IMG/VR virus record: IMGVR_UViG_3300010885_042165
Coordinates: 1-41,669 of that record
Origin: a virus
Direction: 5' to 3' (one strand)
DNA length: 41,669 nt
The notes beneath the pieces are model-generated. The model was not told the origin of the DNA. It did not search any database and was given only the letters and a program-made list of their open reading frames with translations. Numbering within the stretch: position 1 is the stretch's first letter; every line of letters begins with the position of its first letter. A program made the position numbers and the translations under genes. Below, in pieces: positions 23,750-32,367 of this stretch.

Positions 23750-24870
23750 TGAAATTTACAGTACAGCTGAATGACCAGCCCTACGTTGAATTCACAAAGC
23801 TTACTTTTAGCCGCTCAATTGATGTAAACGTTGGCCAATTTAGCCTTGATGGCACGTATAAAAGCGATTCACCGCAGGCATTGGCTGGCGATAACATTAA
23901 GATATTTTTTGACGGTAAAATCGCGTTTACTGGTGTTATTGATAAGATAAGCATCAAGAGTTCTCGCGATGGAACAAAGGTTACATACAGTGGCCGCGAC
24001 CTTCTTTGTGATGCGGTCGATTCAAGCGTTCCTGATTCAGTCAAGGTTCAAAAGGGTGAAATATCGCTTAAATCAGTCTGCGAAAAATACTTGAAGGCAC
24101 TTGGCCTTGAATTGAAGGTTGCCGATAACACAAAAGAAAAGGTTGGCAACAAGCCAGTGCGCAAGCAAGAAACCAACGACGGGCAAAAGATGTTGCATCA
24201 ATTAAGCAAGTACGCAGCGACCTATCAAGCGTGGCTTGTGGCTGATGAGGAAAGCAATTTAACGATCATGCGAGCTGGTGAGTTAGACCTTGACTGCCCA
24301 TTTTATTACTTGAAAAATGGCAATGGCAAAAACAATATCCTAGACGCAAGCCTTGATGTTGACACCACCCAGATTTTTAGCAAGGTTAAAGTACGGGGAA
24401 AGGGTTCAATCGCGTTTGACGTATCAACACAATCAACGGATGATGTTGTTGATATTAGCGGCTCATTCTATGATGATGACGCGCGGCCAACCCGTTATCT
24501 TGAAATAAAATTGGCGGATACAGTATCAGCTCAGACTGCTAAAAAACGGGCGATTGATGAAGTCAATATGCGCAAGGCCAAGGCTTTTGATTACCGAATC
24601 GAGACCAATTTTTTCAACACACGCGATGGTGGAATGGTTAAGATTGGCGGCGTTTGTATGGTAGAGGATGAGATACGCAACGTGAGCGGACGCATGATTA
24701 TCCGCGCTTTTGATGTGACTTTTGACCGAGAAGGAGGCACGTCCACAAGCCTATCATTTGCCCCACCAGAGGCTTATTCAATTGTCGACATAGAAGATAT
24801 TCCACCGCAAAAAACTAAGAAAAAAAGGCACTTAAAAGTGCACAATAAACGATACCAAGAGAAGGAATAG
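23749..24870 (+). CDS. Baseplate hub protein (Mu gpP/gp44-like)
   Basis: The 373-residue protein opens with the hub pattern MKFTVQLNDQPYVEFTKLTFSRSIDVNVGQFSLDGTY and has VTYSGRDLLCDAVDSSVPD and the late GGVCMVEDEIRNVSGRMIIRAFDVTFDREGG, as in Mu gp44 and phage P2 D-like hubs. It forms the trimer at the tube tip, with gp45 below it. A GGCCAACC copy is at 24485. The tail end is very basic (TKKKRHLKVHNK). Confidence 0.88.
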   Translation: MKFTVQLNDQPYVEFTKLTFSRSIDVNVGQFSLDGTYKSDSPQALAGDNIKIFFDGKIAFTGVIDKISIKSSRDGTKVTYSGRDLLCDAVDSSVPDSVKVQKGEISLKSVCEKYLKALGLELKVADNTKEKVGNKPVRKQETNDGQKMLHQLSKYAATYQAWLVADEESNLTIMRAGELDLDCPFYYLKNGNGKNNILDASLDVDTTQIFSKVKVRGKGSIAFDVSTQSTDDVVDISGSFYDDDARPTRYLEIKLADTVSAQTAKKRAIDEVNMRKAKAFDYRIETNFFNTRDGGMVKIGGVCMVEDEIRNVSGRMIIRAFDVTFDREGGTSTSLSFAPPEAYSIVDIEDIPPQKTKKKRHLKVHNKRYQEKE

Positions 24871-24871
24871 C

Positions 24872-25357
24872 ATGATTGACATTGCAAAAATAGACGAATC
24901 CAAACAATCGGGCGACCAGAACACGCTTGTTAGCGGTGACGGCAAAGTAGGGGTGGCCGCACAATGTTTGGCGCAAGTCGGTACGGCATACCGACCTAAA
25001 AAAGGTGCGCTTGCGGTATCGTTGGCCGTGGCTGGTAACAGCGGAAACAGTGCTATAATCCCTTTAGAAACAAGTAAAAAGGTTGTGTTGGCAGAAGGTG
25101 AGAGTGCGTTTGGTAACTTTGACGCTGGGTGTTACATGATTTTTCGCAACGATGGATCAATCCAAAGTTTTGGCGAATGGAAACACAAGGGCAATGTATC
25201 GGTCAATGGTAACTTGACCGTGACTGGTGACTTGACCGTAACTGGCCAAACACAATCGGAGACAATTTCTGCGAGCTCTGCCACAATTGACGGAATTGGT
25301 TTTTCAAATCACAAACATTCAAACCCCGAAGGTGGGAACACTGGGGGGCCTACATAA
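24872..25357 (+). CDS. Baseplate spike protein (Mu gp45-like)
   Basis: The 161-residue protein has the OB-like N-terminal part (QNTLVSGDGKVGVAAQCLAQVG, IPLETSKKVVLAEGE) and a beta-helix made of repeated strands (GNVSVNGNLTVTGDLTVTGQTQSETIS). It ends in NHKHSNPEGGNTGGPT: the H-x-H motif near the tip is the metal-binding apex known from gp45 and P2 gpV. It pierces the outer membrane. It follows the hub gene by 1 bp. Confidence 0.9.
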   Translation: MIDIAKIDESKQSGDQNTLVSGDGKVGVAAQCLAQVGTAYRPKKGALAVSLAVAGNSGNSAIIPLETSKKVVLAEGESAFGNFDAGCYMIFRNDGSIQSFGEWKHKGNVSVNGNLTVTGDLTVTGQTQSETISASSATIDGIGFSNHKHSNPEGGNTGGPT

Positions 25358-25827
25358 TGCAAGATTTAGAAAAGACAATGGACAGCAACGGCCTATTTGT
25401 TTATACAGTTAAAAACGGCGATTTAGGCACGGTGGACGGGTTCGAGGAGGCGATCAAAGTCAGTTTGTTTAGCGATGCACGGCGTGACGAATCGCAGATA
25501 AAATCACCAATCGCCCGTGGTGGCTGGGTTGGAAACTTGCTGAATGAAGACAGGAATCGAGAGCTGGGAGGTCTTGTTTATTTGCTCGACAAATCACGAT
25601 TAACGCTTGATGTAATCGCCAAAGCACGACAATACTGCTATCAATCGCTTAAGTGGATGATTGAAGACCGAATTTGTCGAGACGTGCGCATTGATGTAAA
25701 ATCAGAAAAGCAACGACGATTAATCATTAATATTCAATTTGTTGGCCGCGATGGCTCAGAATTTGATTATACATACACTTGGGATAAAACAAATGCCTTT
25801 ACGAACGGTCCGCATATCAAGCCTTGA
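25357..25827 (+). CDS. Baseplate wedge protein (Mu gp46-like)
   Basis: The 156-residue protein matches the gp46 / GPW-like wedge pattern: GLFVYTVKNGDLGTVDGFEEAIKVSLFSDARRDESQIKSPIARGGWVGN, RELGGLVYLLDKSRLT and VDVKSEKQRRLIINIQFVGRDG. It links wedge to hub. It overlaps gp45 by 1 bp (TAATG) and the gp47 gene by 35 bp. Confidence 0.88.
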   Translation: MQDLEKTMDSNGLFVYTVKNGDLGTVDGFEEAIKVSLFSDARRDESQIKSPIARGGWVGNLLNEDRNRELGGLVYLLDKSRLTLDVIAKARQYCYQSLKWMIEDRICRDVRIDVKSEKQRRLIINIQFVGRDGSEFDYTYTWDKTNAFTNGPHIKP

Positions 25828-27115
25828 GAACCTTGCGCTTAATAGAATCAAAGAGTTAGAGCCGCGCATTGATAGCACGGTGTATGGCTCAATCACCACA
25901 AACTTAATAAGAAGCTTGGCCGTTGCAGTCCACCCTCTCACGTACCTTGCGCAGGATATTTTAGACGACGCTTTCCCCCAAACGGCCAAAGGCGAGGCAC
26001 TCGATAAGTTTGGCCAGCTCGATAGCGTCGAGCGCAAGCAAGCAAGCCAATCAATCGGGAAGATAAGCGTGTTTGGCACCCTAGGCGCGACCGTGCCGCT
26101 TGGTGAAGAGTTTGATGCGGATAACGTTACTATTTACACCAAAAATCCAGCGACAATCGAATCGGTGACATTGACAATCACAAGCATAAGCTCGGCCAAC
26201 GGTGTGGTGACATGCCAAACTTTCGGGGAGCATTGGCTTGCACGTGACGCAACGGTGAGTGTATCGACAAGTGAACCTCTTTTAAACGGCACCCACAAAG
26301 TCATTGCGCTGGTTGATGGCCTTGGCTTTAAGTTTGAAATTGAAGACAAAAATACCATTGCGCCATTATTGGCAGGCACTGTAAGCATGCAATACGCGGT
26401 GATTGATGCGCTTTCAAAAGACAGCGGAATCGAGCAGAATGTGGCTGGGGGCGTGGCTTTAAGCGGTGATTATGAAGCCTATTTGACTTATAACGGAATG
26501 AGCGGCGGAGCAGGCGCGGAATCTGACGCGGATTATTCACAGCGGATTATTGCCACACGTAACTTAATCGAGGGCGTGTTTAACGCCCCACAAGTGGCAT
26601 TGGCAGCGTTATCGGTCGAAGGAAATACTCGTTCGTGGGTTGTTTCACCGCTTGATGGCGTGTTTGGCGGCACCGAGGGAGTGGCAGGTTACAAGCCCCA
26701 GCCGGGACAAGTTTGCGTTTATGTGATGCGTGACAATGATACAAACCCTTTGCCAAATCCAAGCGTACTATTAGCGACACGTGGCGCGATTGTTGAAAAA
26801 GGCAAAATGCCAGTTCACACAATTAAAGAGGATATTTTTGTTTTCTCGCCAACGCTCACGCCGTGCAACTTCACGATCACAGGTTTGGTGCCAGATACTG
26901 CTGGCATGCGGACAGCGATTACAAACGAATTGGCCGCATTTATTGCGGATTATCTGTCGTTCGAAGAACCTTTAAGCGTTAACCAGCAGATAAGCATAAT
27001 CACCAACACGCGCGACGCGCAAGGCAACAAGACCACGCAATTCAACGTAACAAACGGAGCTTTTGATGCTGGTAGCGGCGGCTTGCTAACATTTGGGGCT
27101 GTATCATGGGAATAG
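25793..27115 (+). CDS. Baseplate J-like protein (Mu gp47-like)
   Basis: The start is the ATG at 25793 (MPLRTVRISSLENLALNRIKE); the longer frame from 25739 has no good ribosome site. The 440-residue protein has the Baseplate_J pattern: AKGEALDKFGQLDSVERKQAS, a central beta domain, and SGGAGAESDADYSQRIIATRNLIEGVFNAPQVALAALSVEGN. It forms the wedge arms that respond to receptor binding. It overlaps gp46 by 35 bp and gp48 by 10 bp. Confidence 0.9.
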   Translation: MPLRTVRISSLENLALNRIKELEPRIDSTVYGSITTNLIRSLAVAVHPLTYLAQDILDDAFPQTAKGEALDKFGQLDSVERKQASQSIGKISVFGTLGATVPLGEEFDADNVTIYTKNPATIESVTLTITSISSANGVVTCQTFGEHWLARDATVSVSTSEPLLNGTHKVIALVDGLGFKFEIEDKNTIAPLLAGTVSMQYAVIDALSKDSGIEQNVAGGVALSGDYEAYLTYNGMSGGAGAESDADYSQRIIATRNLIEGVFNAPQVALAALSVEGNTRSWVVSPLDGVFGGTEGVAGYKPQPGQVCVYVMRDNDTNPLPNPSVLLATRGAIVEKGKMPVHTIKEDIFVFSPTLTPCNFTITGLVPDTAGMRTAITNELAAFIADYLSFEEPLSVNQQISIITNTRDAQGNKTTQFNVTNGAFDAGSGGLLTFGAVSWE

Positions 27116-27882
27116 CTATCGAGTACAATGCGCTGGGTTTGCCATTGCTAGACGGCAAGCCTGTGGGGGAGCGTGGCACGTTAAATACAAGTGTTGATTA
27201 TTTTGATTACACGCCCAGCCTTGATGAAGCCGTTTTTTGCTCAAAAATATTCAATAATTCAATGCCTTGCGGTAAATATTGGGAGGCTCATAACGTACCA
27301 AACACCCCTGATTATGCGTTAAGCGTTGGCGTGGGGGAAATGATAGCGGTTGTTTTTGCTTATCAGGCTTATTTAAGAAAAGAGCTTGATATTGATACAA
27401 CCGAGGATTTAATCAGTGACTGGGAGGAAAGCGTGGGATTGCCCGAGCCTTGCTCGCTTTCAAGCGCACAAACAATCGAAGAGCGGCGTGAGTTGGTTAA
27501 ATTGCACCTTCGCAAAACGCCAATTGTGACTGTTGCTGGTTTTGAAGAAATTGTTTTAAAATTAACAGGCTATGATGTTATTATATTGCCTAGACGTTCA
27601 AGTTCAAACGTTTACAACGAAGGATTTGACGAGGCTTGGCTTGACTTCACAGAGTTTGGCGGACTTTATGGCGATAGGTTCACGTTTGATGTTTTTGTTG
27701 ATTTTTCAGACAATCAGTTCGGGCTGGATATTGACGAAATCGAGACGGCCAACCTTGACGAATACTTAAGACCACCCTATTTAATTGAGTGCGTATTCAA
27801 CAAAATAAAACCAGCCAACAGCCTTGCAGTCTATCATTACGATTCAACACTTTATCAATCAATCAAGGAGTTACAACCATGA
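27106..27882 (+). CDS. Baseplate protein (Mu gp48-like)
   Basis: The 258-residue protein matches gp48 / P2 I-like features: FCSKIFNNSMPCGKYWEAH, LISDWEESVGLPEPCSLSSAQTIEERRELVKLHLRK and VAGFEEIVLKLTGYDV. It connects the wedge to the tail fibres. A GGCCAACC copy is at 27747. It overlaps the fibre gene by 4 bp (ATGA). Confidence 0.85.
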   Translation: MGIAIEYNALGLPLLDGKPVGERGTLNTSVDYFDYTPSLDEAVFCSKIFNNSMPCGKYWEAHNVPNTPDYALSVGVGEMIAVVFAYQAYLRKELDIDTTEDLISDWEESVGLPEPCSLSSAQTIEERRELVKLHLRKTPIVTVAGFEEIVLKLTGYDVIILPRRSSSNVYNEGFDEAWLDFTEFGGLYGDRFTFDVFVDFSDNQFGLDIDEIETANLDEYLRPPYLIECVFNKIKPANSLAVYHYDSTLYQSIKELQP

Positions 27883-28814
27883 AACAGTTCGGAATTTCAG
27901 GCAACTTAACGCCTTTCGAGCCTGCCAATCCAGCGCTGGATATACCAGACGGCGACCCTTTGGAAAATAAAAAAGTAACCAACCAAAGCATGAATGCGTG
28001 GTACGGCGAAATTGCAACAGCAATTCAAAACAGTGGCCAAACCCTAACTCCAATTGACGGGACGAGCCCAAACCCAAGCCAGCTTTGGCAGGCGATAAGC
28101 TCAAACTCATTCAATGGCAACCTGTTCATTGATGCAGGCGGTTCAACGGCGCAGGTTCGCAACTTAAAAGCGGCCAATCCAAACACTTACTTACCCCCAG
28201 CAATCGGCGGAGACCCGTCAAGTCACGAAACAAAAACGCAGTGGGCCGGATTTTGTTTCACGATGGAGAACGCTCAAAACGCGGAATACAATACGCCTGT
28301 AACCATTAATTTTAAGGACAAAAACGGCGTAACGGTTATGACTACGAGTTACGGACAGCCATTGGCGCAATTGCTCGGCATTGCTGGTGGATCGTATCAA
28401 GACTGTTTCATAAGTAAAATTGGTAACAATGAAGTACAACCTCGATATAGCTATCCGCCCTTTAATAAGGAATTTGAGGCATCGCAATATCAATCAGTCG
28501 AAGTAAACAATTACAGACCCTTCGGTAAAAATTTAACATTTCAGACAGGGCGGATAAATACAAACTCCGCAAGCACGACAGCTTTCAACAGAGTATTTTT
28601 TCAACGGCCAATGACTGTTTTAATCGGTGTTTTTGTTGCAAAAATATCATTTATCAATTCGGGTTCAGTAACTTCAGAGACTGGTGGTAGTAATATAAGA
28701 TTTTCCGATTTTGGAGATAATAGTGCAAGCTATTTTGATTACATTATATTTACACCAGAAAACACAAGGGCAACAAACGCACAATTTCACTGGTTCGCTT
28801 ACGGTTACTCTTAA
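27879..28814 (+). CDS. Tail fibre protein
   Basis: I take the ATG at 27879, with AAGGAG eight bases before, inside the ATGA overlap with gp48. The 311-residue protein has an N-terminal part that should attach to the baseplate (MKQFGISGNLTPFEPANPALDIPDGDP, NQSMNAWYGEIATAIQ), a middle part (QVRNLKAANPNTYLPPAIGGD) and a beta-rich tip ending FHWFAYGYS. It lies where Mu S lies and should bind the host receptor. It is short for a fibre, perhaps a spike-like form. Confidence 0.75.
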   Translation: MKQFGISGNLTPFEPANPALDIPDGDPLENKKVTNQSMNAWYGEIATAIQNSGQTLTPIDGTSPNPSQLWQAISSNSFNGNLFIDAGGSTAQVRNLKAANPNTYLPPAIGGDPSSHETKTQWAGFCFTMENAQNAEYNTPVTINFKDKNGVTVMTTSYGQPLAQLLGIAGGSYQDCFISKIGNNEVQPRYSYPPFNKEFEASQYQSVEVNNYRPFGKNLTFQTGRINTNSASTTAFNRVFFQRPMTVLIGVFVAKISFINSGSVTSETGGSNIRFSDFGDNSASYFDYIIFTPENTRATNAQFHWFAYGYS

Positions 28815-28826
28815 AAAGGAAATAAA

Positions 28827-29552
28827 ATGAAATACTTATACAGCTTTGAATTGTTTTTACCTTTAAAAAGCTACGAAGAAAAAGAAGGTTATGACGAAAT
28901 CAGTCAAGACGCTTTTAATGCTATTTTTGAAACACAATCGAAAAATTCAGGCTCAGGCCTTTACTTGCGCAAAAACGGCGAGTCAATCGAGTTAGTACGG
29001 CGCAATGGCAATGATACAAGCCCTGTTGCTGACTTAAAGGACGTTGTTTGGGTCGATGGAGCTTACTTGCCAACACGCCCAAGCCAAGCTCATGAATGGA
29101 ATGGCACGGCGTGGGTTGTTGATGCCGATGTTGAGGCTGAAATGAAAGCGCAAGAATTGGCCAATCTTAAAGCCGATTTATGCGCAAAAATAGACGCACG
29201 AGCGATTGAAGTCGGAGATTCAAAGGTAAAAAGCAGCGTTTACTTAACCATAGAGTACCAACGAAACTTAAGCGATGCCAAAGCATGGCAGGAGGCTGGA
29301 TATACTGGCGAACCGCCTTTATCAGTCAAAACAGGCGCAGAATCACACGGCCTAACATACCAAGAAGAGGCTGAATTGATTTTGCGCGAATCCGCAACGG
29401 CAGAAGGTTTTATCGAGACCTTGCGGACGTGGCGCATGGCGGCAAAGGGCGTTCAAGGCATTCAAGGCGCGACAACGGTCGAATCGGCGCAGGCAATTTA
29501 TGACGATGCCATTGCTGATTTAGATCTCGCGCTGGAAAAAGGTAAAAGCTGA
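28827..29552 (+). CDS. Tail fibre assembly-like protein
   Basis: The 241-residue protein follows the fibre gene, where Mu-type phages code fibre assembly chaperones. It begins YLYSFELFLPLKSYEEKEGYDEIS, has AHEWNGTAWVVDADVEAEMKAQELANLKADLCAKIDARA (the common W-N-G-x-x-W-V-x-D link into a helix) and ends in a helical region. The fold pattern is that of fibre chaperones or distal tail proteins. It may instead be part of the virion. Confidence 0.6.
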   Translation: MKYLYSFELFLPLKSYEEKEGYDEISQDAFNAIFETQSKNSGSGLYLRKNGESIELVRRNGNDTSPVADLKDVVWVDGAYLPTRPSQAHEWNGTAWVVDADVEAEMKAQELANLKADLCAKIDARAIEVGDSKVKSSVYLTIEYQRNLSDAKAWQEAGYTGEPPLSVKTGAESHGLTYQEEAELILRESATAEGFIETLRTWRMAAKGVQGIQGATTVESAQAIYDDAIADLDLALEKGKS

Positions 29553-29561
29553 CGAATATTT

Positions 29562-29927
29562 ATGATCCCGATCCATCATGATATAAAAGTTTTTTTGGCT
29601 GGGGTATGCGGTGGCTTAATTTCTGCTTTTTTTTTAAAAAACAAAAACGCAAGAAATGCGATTATTGACGCGATTGTGGGCGGTGTTTTTGCTTTTTTTG
29701 CAATTGATGCAACTTTAAATATCATTGAAATAATGGTTAACGGCGTTTTTGCGTTTGGCCGAATGTTTTTCAAAAAGGCCGATTACGTAAAATTCATATC
29801 ATTTTTGATCGGGGCATTTTGGGAAGGCTTGATGTGCTTTGTGCGCGATGTGCCAAAAAAAACATGGCCTTTTTTTGTTGAGATAATAAACAAGAAATTA
29901 GGGTTAAAAAACAAAGACCCACCATAG
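29562..29927 (+). CDS. Membrane protein, candidate holin
   Basis: The 121-residue protein has two or three membrane segments: about 8-24 (KVFLAGVCGGLISAFFL), 34-60 (IIDAIVGGVFAFFAIDATLNIIE), and about 80-95 (FISFLIGAFWEGLMC), with a basic tail ending KKLGLKNKDPP. It directly precedes the endolysin gene, the usual holin place. Its ribosome site is weak, as expected for a timed lysis protein. The holin family cannot be named. Confidence 0.55.
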   Translation: MIPIHHDIKVFLAGVCGGLISAFFLKNKNARNAIIDAIVGGVFAFFAIDATLNIIEIMVNGVFAFGRMFFKKADYVKFISFLIGAFWEGLMCFVRDVPKKTWPFFVEIINKKLGLKNKDPP

Positions 29928-29959
29928 TTTAATCAACCAGTAAAAAAGGAGAAGTAACC

Positions 29960-30394
29960 ATGAAATTGACTGAGCACTTTACTTTGGCAGAGGCGACCGT
30001 AACAAGCCAAAAGGCTGATAACACCCCCACGCCAGCGCACCTTGAAAACATCAAAAAAACAGCCGCCCAGCTTGAAAAAGTCAGGGAGGCCTGTGGCAAC
30101 GTGCCTTTAAAAATCAATTCATTTTATCGATCGGCGGCTGTAAACAAAGCAGTCGGTGGTTCGCCAACATCGGCGCATTCAATCGGCTATGCCGTTGATT
30201 TTAACGCATCAGGCTTAACGGTTGCTGAGGTCTGCGAAAGAATCAATAAAGCAGGCATCAAGTACGACCAGCTGATCGATGAGAAGAACGCAAGCGGTGG
30301 TACTTGGGTGCATATTTCTTTTGATCCACGTTACCGTGGACAACACTTGAAAATGCGTGTTGTTAATGGCAAAAGTACATACACGCCAGCTTGA
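29960..30394 (+). CDS. Endolysin, peptidase M15 (D-Ala-D-Ala carboxypeptidase-like)
   Basis: The 144-residue protein fits Peptidase_M15_3 (PF08291). SFYRSAAVNKAVGGSPTSAHSIGYAVDFNA holds the first zinc ligands (H and D in SAHSIGYAVD), and GGTWVHISFDP holds the last His. It should cut the peptide bridges of peptidoglycan at lysis. There is no signal peptide, so export relies on the membrane protein encoded next to it. The ribosome site AAAGGAG is strong. It is the last rightward gene. Confidence 0.9.
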   Translation: MKLTEHFTLAEATVTSQKADNTPTPAHLENIKKTAAQLEKVREACGNVPLKINSFYRSAAVNKAVGGSPTSAHSIGYAVDFNASGLTVAEVCERINKAGIKYDQLIDEKNASGGTWVHISFDPRYRGQHLKMRVVNGKSTYTPA

Positions 30395-30420
30395 TTGAAC
30401 AGTCAAGTAATCCTTGATAG

Positions 30421-30453
30421 TTAAAAAGGCCAACCTCTTAATCAAGGTTGGCC
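30421..30453 (-). terminator. Bidirectional terminator with GGCCAACC stems
   Basis: GGCCAACCT (30428-30436) pairs perfectly with AGGTTGGCC (30445-30453) around an 8-base loop. On the minus strand a T-run (TTTTT, complement of 30423-30427) follows, so it best ends the leftward early operon. On the plus strand only GCATTTATT follows. It lies between convergent operons and is built of an inverted pair of the dispersed octamer. Confidence 0.85.
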
Positions 30454-30460
30454 GCATTTA

Positions 30461-30829
30461 TTAATCTATTGTAAAAATTACGTGGTCTACTATGTCGCCA
30501 ATTACAGACTCATGGCTTGGTACTATTTTCCAGCCGTTTAGCTTCTTAGATCCGACAATGTTAAAAGGTAAATTTTTCCCTTTTTTGGCTTTGATGATTT
30601 CCCATTCTGCGTCAGTCAGATCGCAAAGATCCATTACTTTATAAAAAGCCTGACCTTTATAGCCACTTGCCTTTTCTGCCTGTGACATAAGCTCTAAATC
30701 CGACAATTCATCATTTAGTGCATAAGCGTTAACCAAATCTTGGCGAGCCTGATGGCAAGTTATTTTAAAATCAGTTCTATGGCCGCAAAAATTGTAATAG
30801 TAAGACAATGGCACTTTTAATTCTTTCAT
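30461..30829 (-). CDS. Hypothetical early protein
   Basis: The start is the ATG at 30829 with the conserved leader TTTAAGGGGATTTAAAATG; the longer frame reads through the leader. The 122-residue protein (MKELKVPLSYYYNFCGHRTDF) has a helical middle and a beta-like end (WKIVPSHESVIGDIVDHVIFTID). No domain is recognised. It is the last gene of the leftward block and shares its leader type with the genes starting at 31240, 34386 and 34906. Confidence 0.55.
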   Translation of the reverse strand: MKELKVPLSYYYNFCGHRTDFKITCHQARQDLVNAYALNDELSDLELMSQAEKASGYKGQAFYKVMDLCDLTDAEWEIIKAKKGKNLPFNIVGSKKLNGWKIVPSHESVIGDIVDHVIFTID

Positions 30830-30874
30830 TTTAAATCCCCTTAAAGTTTTTATAAAAAAGTTTGGCAGCAAAGG

Positions 30875-31240
30875 TTAAACGATTAGCATTTTTTCCAAAA
30901 CGCAAAGCGGTTCTCCGCGCTTGCGTTTTTTGTATGCCGTGAAAATCTCCCCAGAAAACTCGCGGGCTTGCGCCCAAATATCCGCAGTTGACTCGGCCCA
31001 ATCGATTATGTATTTTATATATTGATTTTCATAAAACCACCTTGCGCGTTTAATTAAGTCTTGTTTTTTTAAAAAGCGTTCAACCTCTGCAACCCCCAGT
31101 CCGTTTAATTTATTTTCTAGATGTTCTTTAAAAGTATCACTGCGCACAATTTCCTGCGCTTCTACTTTTGCGATTTGTTCGATACTTTCGAGGGTTATCC
31201 CTCGTGTCGCTAATGTTTCGCTTAATGTTAAAATTCGCAT
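30875..31240 (-). CDS. Hypothetical early protein under an operator-bearing promoter
   Basis: The 121-residue protein starts at 31240 (MRILTLSETLATRGITLESIEQIAKVEAQEI). It is helical and charged throughout, with AEVERFLKKQDLIKRARWFYENQYIKYIIDWAESTADIW in the middle. No family recognised. Its leader has the AAGGGGATTTAA block and, further up, the third copy of the operator-bearing promoter (31299-31327). Confidence 0.55.
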   Translation of the reverse strand: MRILTLSETLATRGITLESIEQIAKVEAQEIVRSDTFKEHLENKLNGLGVAEVERFLKKQDLIKRARWFYENQYIKYIIDWAESTADIWAQAREFSGEIFTAYKKRKRGEPLCVLEKMLIV

Positions 31241-31298
31241 AATTAACTTAAATCCCCTTAAAGTTTTGAACCAACCGTGTGCTGATTCGATAAAATGA

Positions 31299-31327
31299 AT
31301 TATATACATGTATCGGGTACTTGTCAA
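31299..31327 (-). promoter_or_regulatory. Leftward promoter with a degenerate operator (third copy)
   Basis: TTGACA (31327-31322) and TATAAT (31304-31299) are both perfect with 17-bp spacing. The operator reads ACAAGTA-CCCGA-TACATGT, an imperfect form of the palindrome at the other two copies. It drives the genes at 31240 and 30829. The weaker dyad suggests looser control. Confidence 0.8.
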
Positions 31328-31356
31328 ATCCTTTTTTAATTTAATCGAAAAATAAT

Positions 31357-31536
31357 TTAAGATTTTTTTCTTGGGTTGTTGTTTATAAAATTATTTCCAT
31401 TTATCAACAATGGCATACCTAGTTTTTTTCTTAAAAAATTACTTACACTTAACCCTTCTTTTTTAGCCGTTTCTTGGAAAAAAGCTTTTTCATCCGTAGT
31501 TAACGTAAGTTCTGCTTTAATTTGTTTTTTTCTCAT
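31357..31536 (-). CDS. Ribbon-helix-helix DNA-binding protein
   Basis: This 59-residue gene is easily missed. It reads MRKKQIKAELTLTTDEKAFF and then QETAKKEGLSVSNFLRKKLG: a beta-strand (KAELTLTT), helix A (DEKAFFQETAKKEG) and helix B (SVSNFLRKKLG), the ribbon-helix-helix pattern of Arc/CopG-type repressors. The last 15 residues are Asn/Lys rich. It starts 3 bases after the methyltransferase stop. Its end lies 30 bases before an operator-bearing promoter, so it is the best local candidate for the protein that binds the three palindromic operators; this is inference. Confidence 0.7.
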   Translation of the reverse strand: MRKKQIKAELTLTTDEKAFFQETAKKEGLSVSNFLRKKLGMPLLINGNNFINNNPRKKS

Positions 31537-31539
31537 TTT

Positions 31540-32367
31540 TCACTTTCTAAAGATTAAAATATTTTGATGGTTTTTGATGATTTTCTTTGACTTATCAAAG
31601 AGGTTCGCATGGTATGTTTTACCAAAAGTATTCGTGACAAGTATCATTTCATTGTACAAATGAAATCCTGCCATTTCCGCTGTGCGTATCGTATCACCCA
31701 CAAAGTCAACCATATTTCCACGCTTATCTCGAAAGTTTCCAACCGTAAACGCGCAAAACTTATTAAGCTTCAATGCCTTATAACACTCGCGAAATATTTT
31801 ATCGTAACGCACCAAAAATTCATCGTAACTTTTTAGGTTGCTCAAATCGTCGGCTTGCTCGGAATAAACCTCAACGTCAAAATAAGGAGGGCTTGTTTGA
31901 ATGAAGTCGATTGATTCGGGCGATATGTAATCACCGATATTCTCGCTTGATTCGTGAAAGTAAATAGGCTCAAGCTTGCCAATTGTGAGTGATTCGTCTA
32001 TCGCTTGATATTGAGTTGAGTTCTCTTCTAACTGCTCTAAACGTACATCAAAGCCAAAATAAGCACGGCCTTTTAAAGCGGCCACAACGCCCCTTACACT
32101 ACCGCCAGCAAATGGGTCAAGCACAACGTCACCGCTGGCACTGAAAAGGTTGTAAAGGTACTCACACTGGGCATTGTTGTACTTGCTGATTCCTGCATTT
32201 ATGCCAAAGTCTTTGTTGAACGTTATACCATCGTCCCGGCCTTTCGTGCTGTCGATATAAGCGTCCCAAAATCGCCCACGCAATACATGCTCTCGCTTGG
32301 CTGACATAAAAACGCTGACGGGGGAACGTTCGTCTTCAAAAGTATAATCAAATATCGCTAAATCCAC
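31540..32367 (-). CDS. DNA methyltransferase (N4/N6 type, TSPPY)
   Basis: The 275-residue protein has SAM-binding motif I DPFAGGSVRGVVAA, GFDVRLEQLEEN, and catalytic motif IV TSPPY; these occur in the order of the SAM domain first, then the catalytic loop. The C-terminal half (CAFTVGNFRDKRGNMVDFVGDTI) fits the N6_N4_Mtase family. The TSPPY form occurs in N4-cytosine and some N6-adenine enzymes, so the base is not settled. It overlaps the helicase gene by 20 bp and is the third methyltransferase of the genome. Confidence 0.8.
   Translation of the reverse strand: MDLAIFDYTFEDERSPVSVFMSAKREHVLRGRFWDAYIDSTKGRDDGITFNKDFGINAGISKYNNAQCEYLYNLFSASGDVVLDPFAGGSVRGVVAALKGRAYFGFDVRLEQLEENSTQYQAIDESLTIGKLEPIYFHESSENIGDYISPESIDFIQTSPPYFDVEVYSEQADDLSNLKSYDEFLVRYDKIFRECYKALKLNKFCAFTVGNFRDKRGNMVDFVGDTIRTAEMAGFHLYNEMILVTNTFGKTYHANLFDKSKKIIKNHQNILIFRK

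Noticed and set aside
31376-31567. Plus-strand 63-codon frame near 31.4 kb
   Set aside because: The opposite strand holds the ribbon-helix-helix gene, which has a clear fold pattern and operon position.
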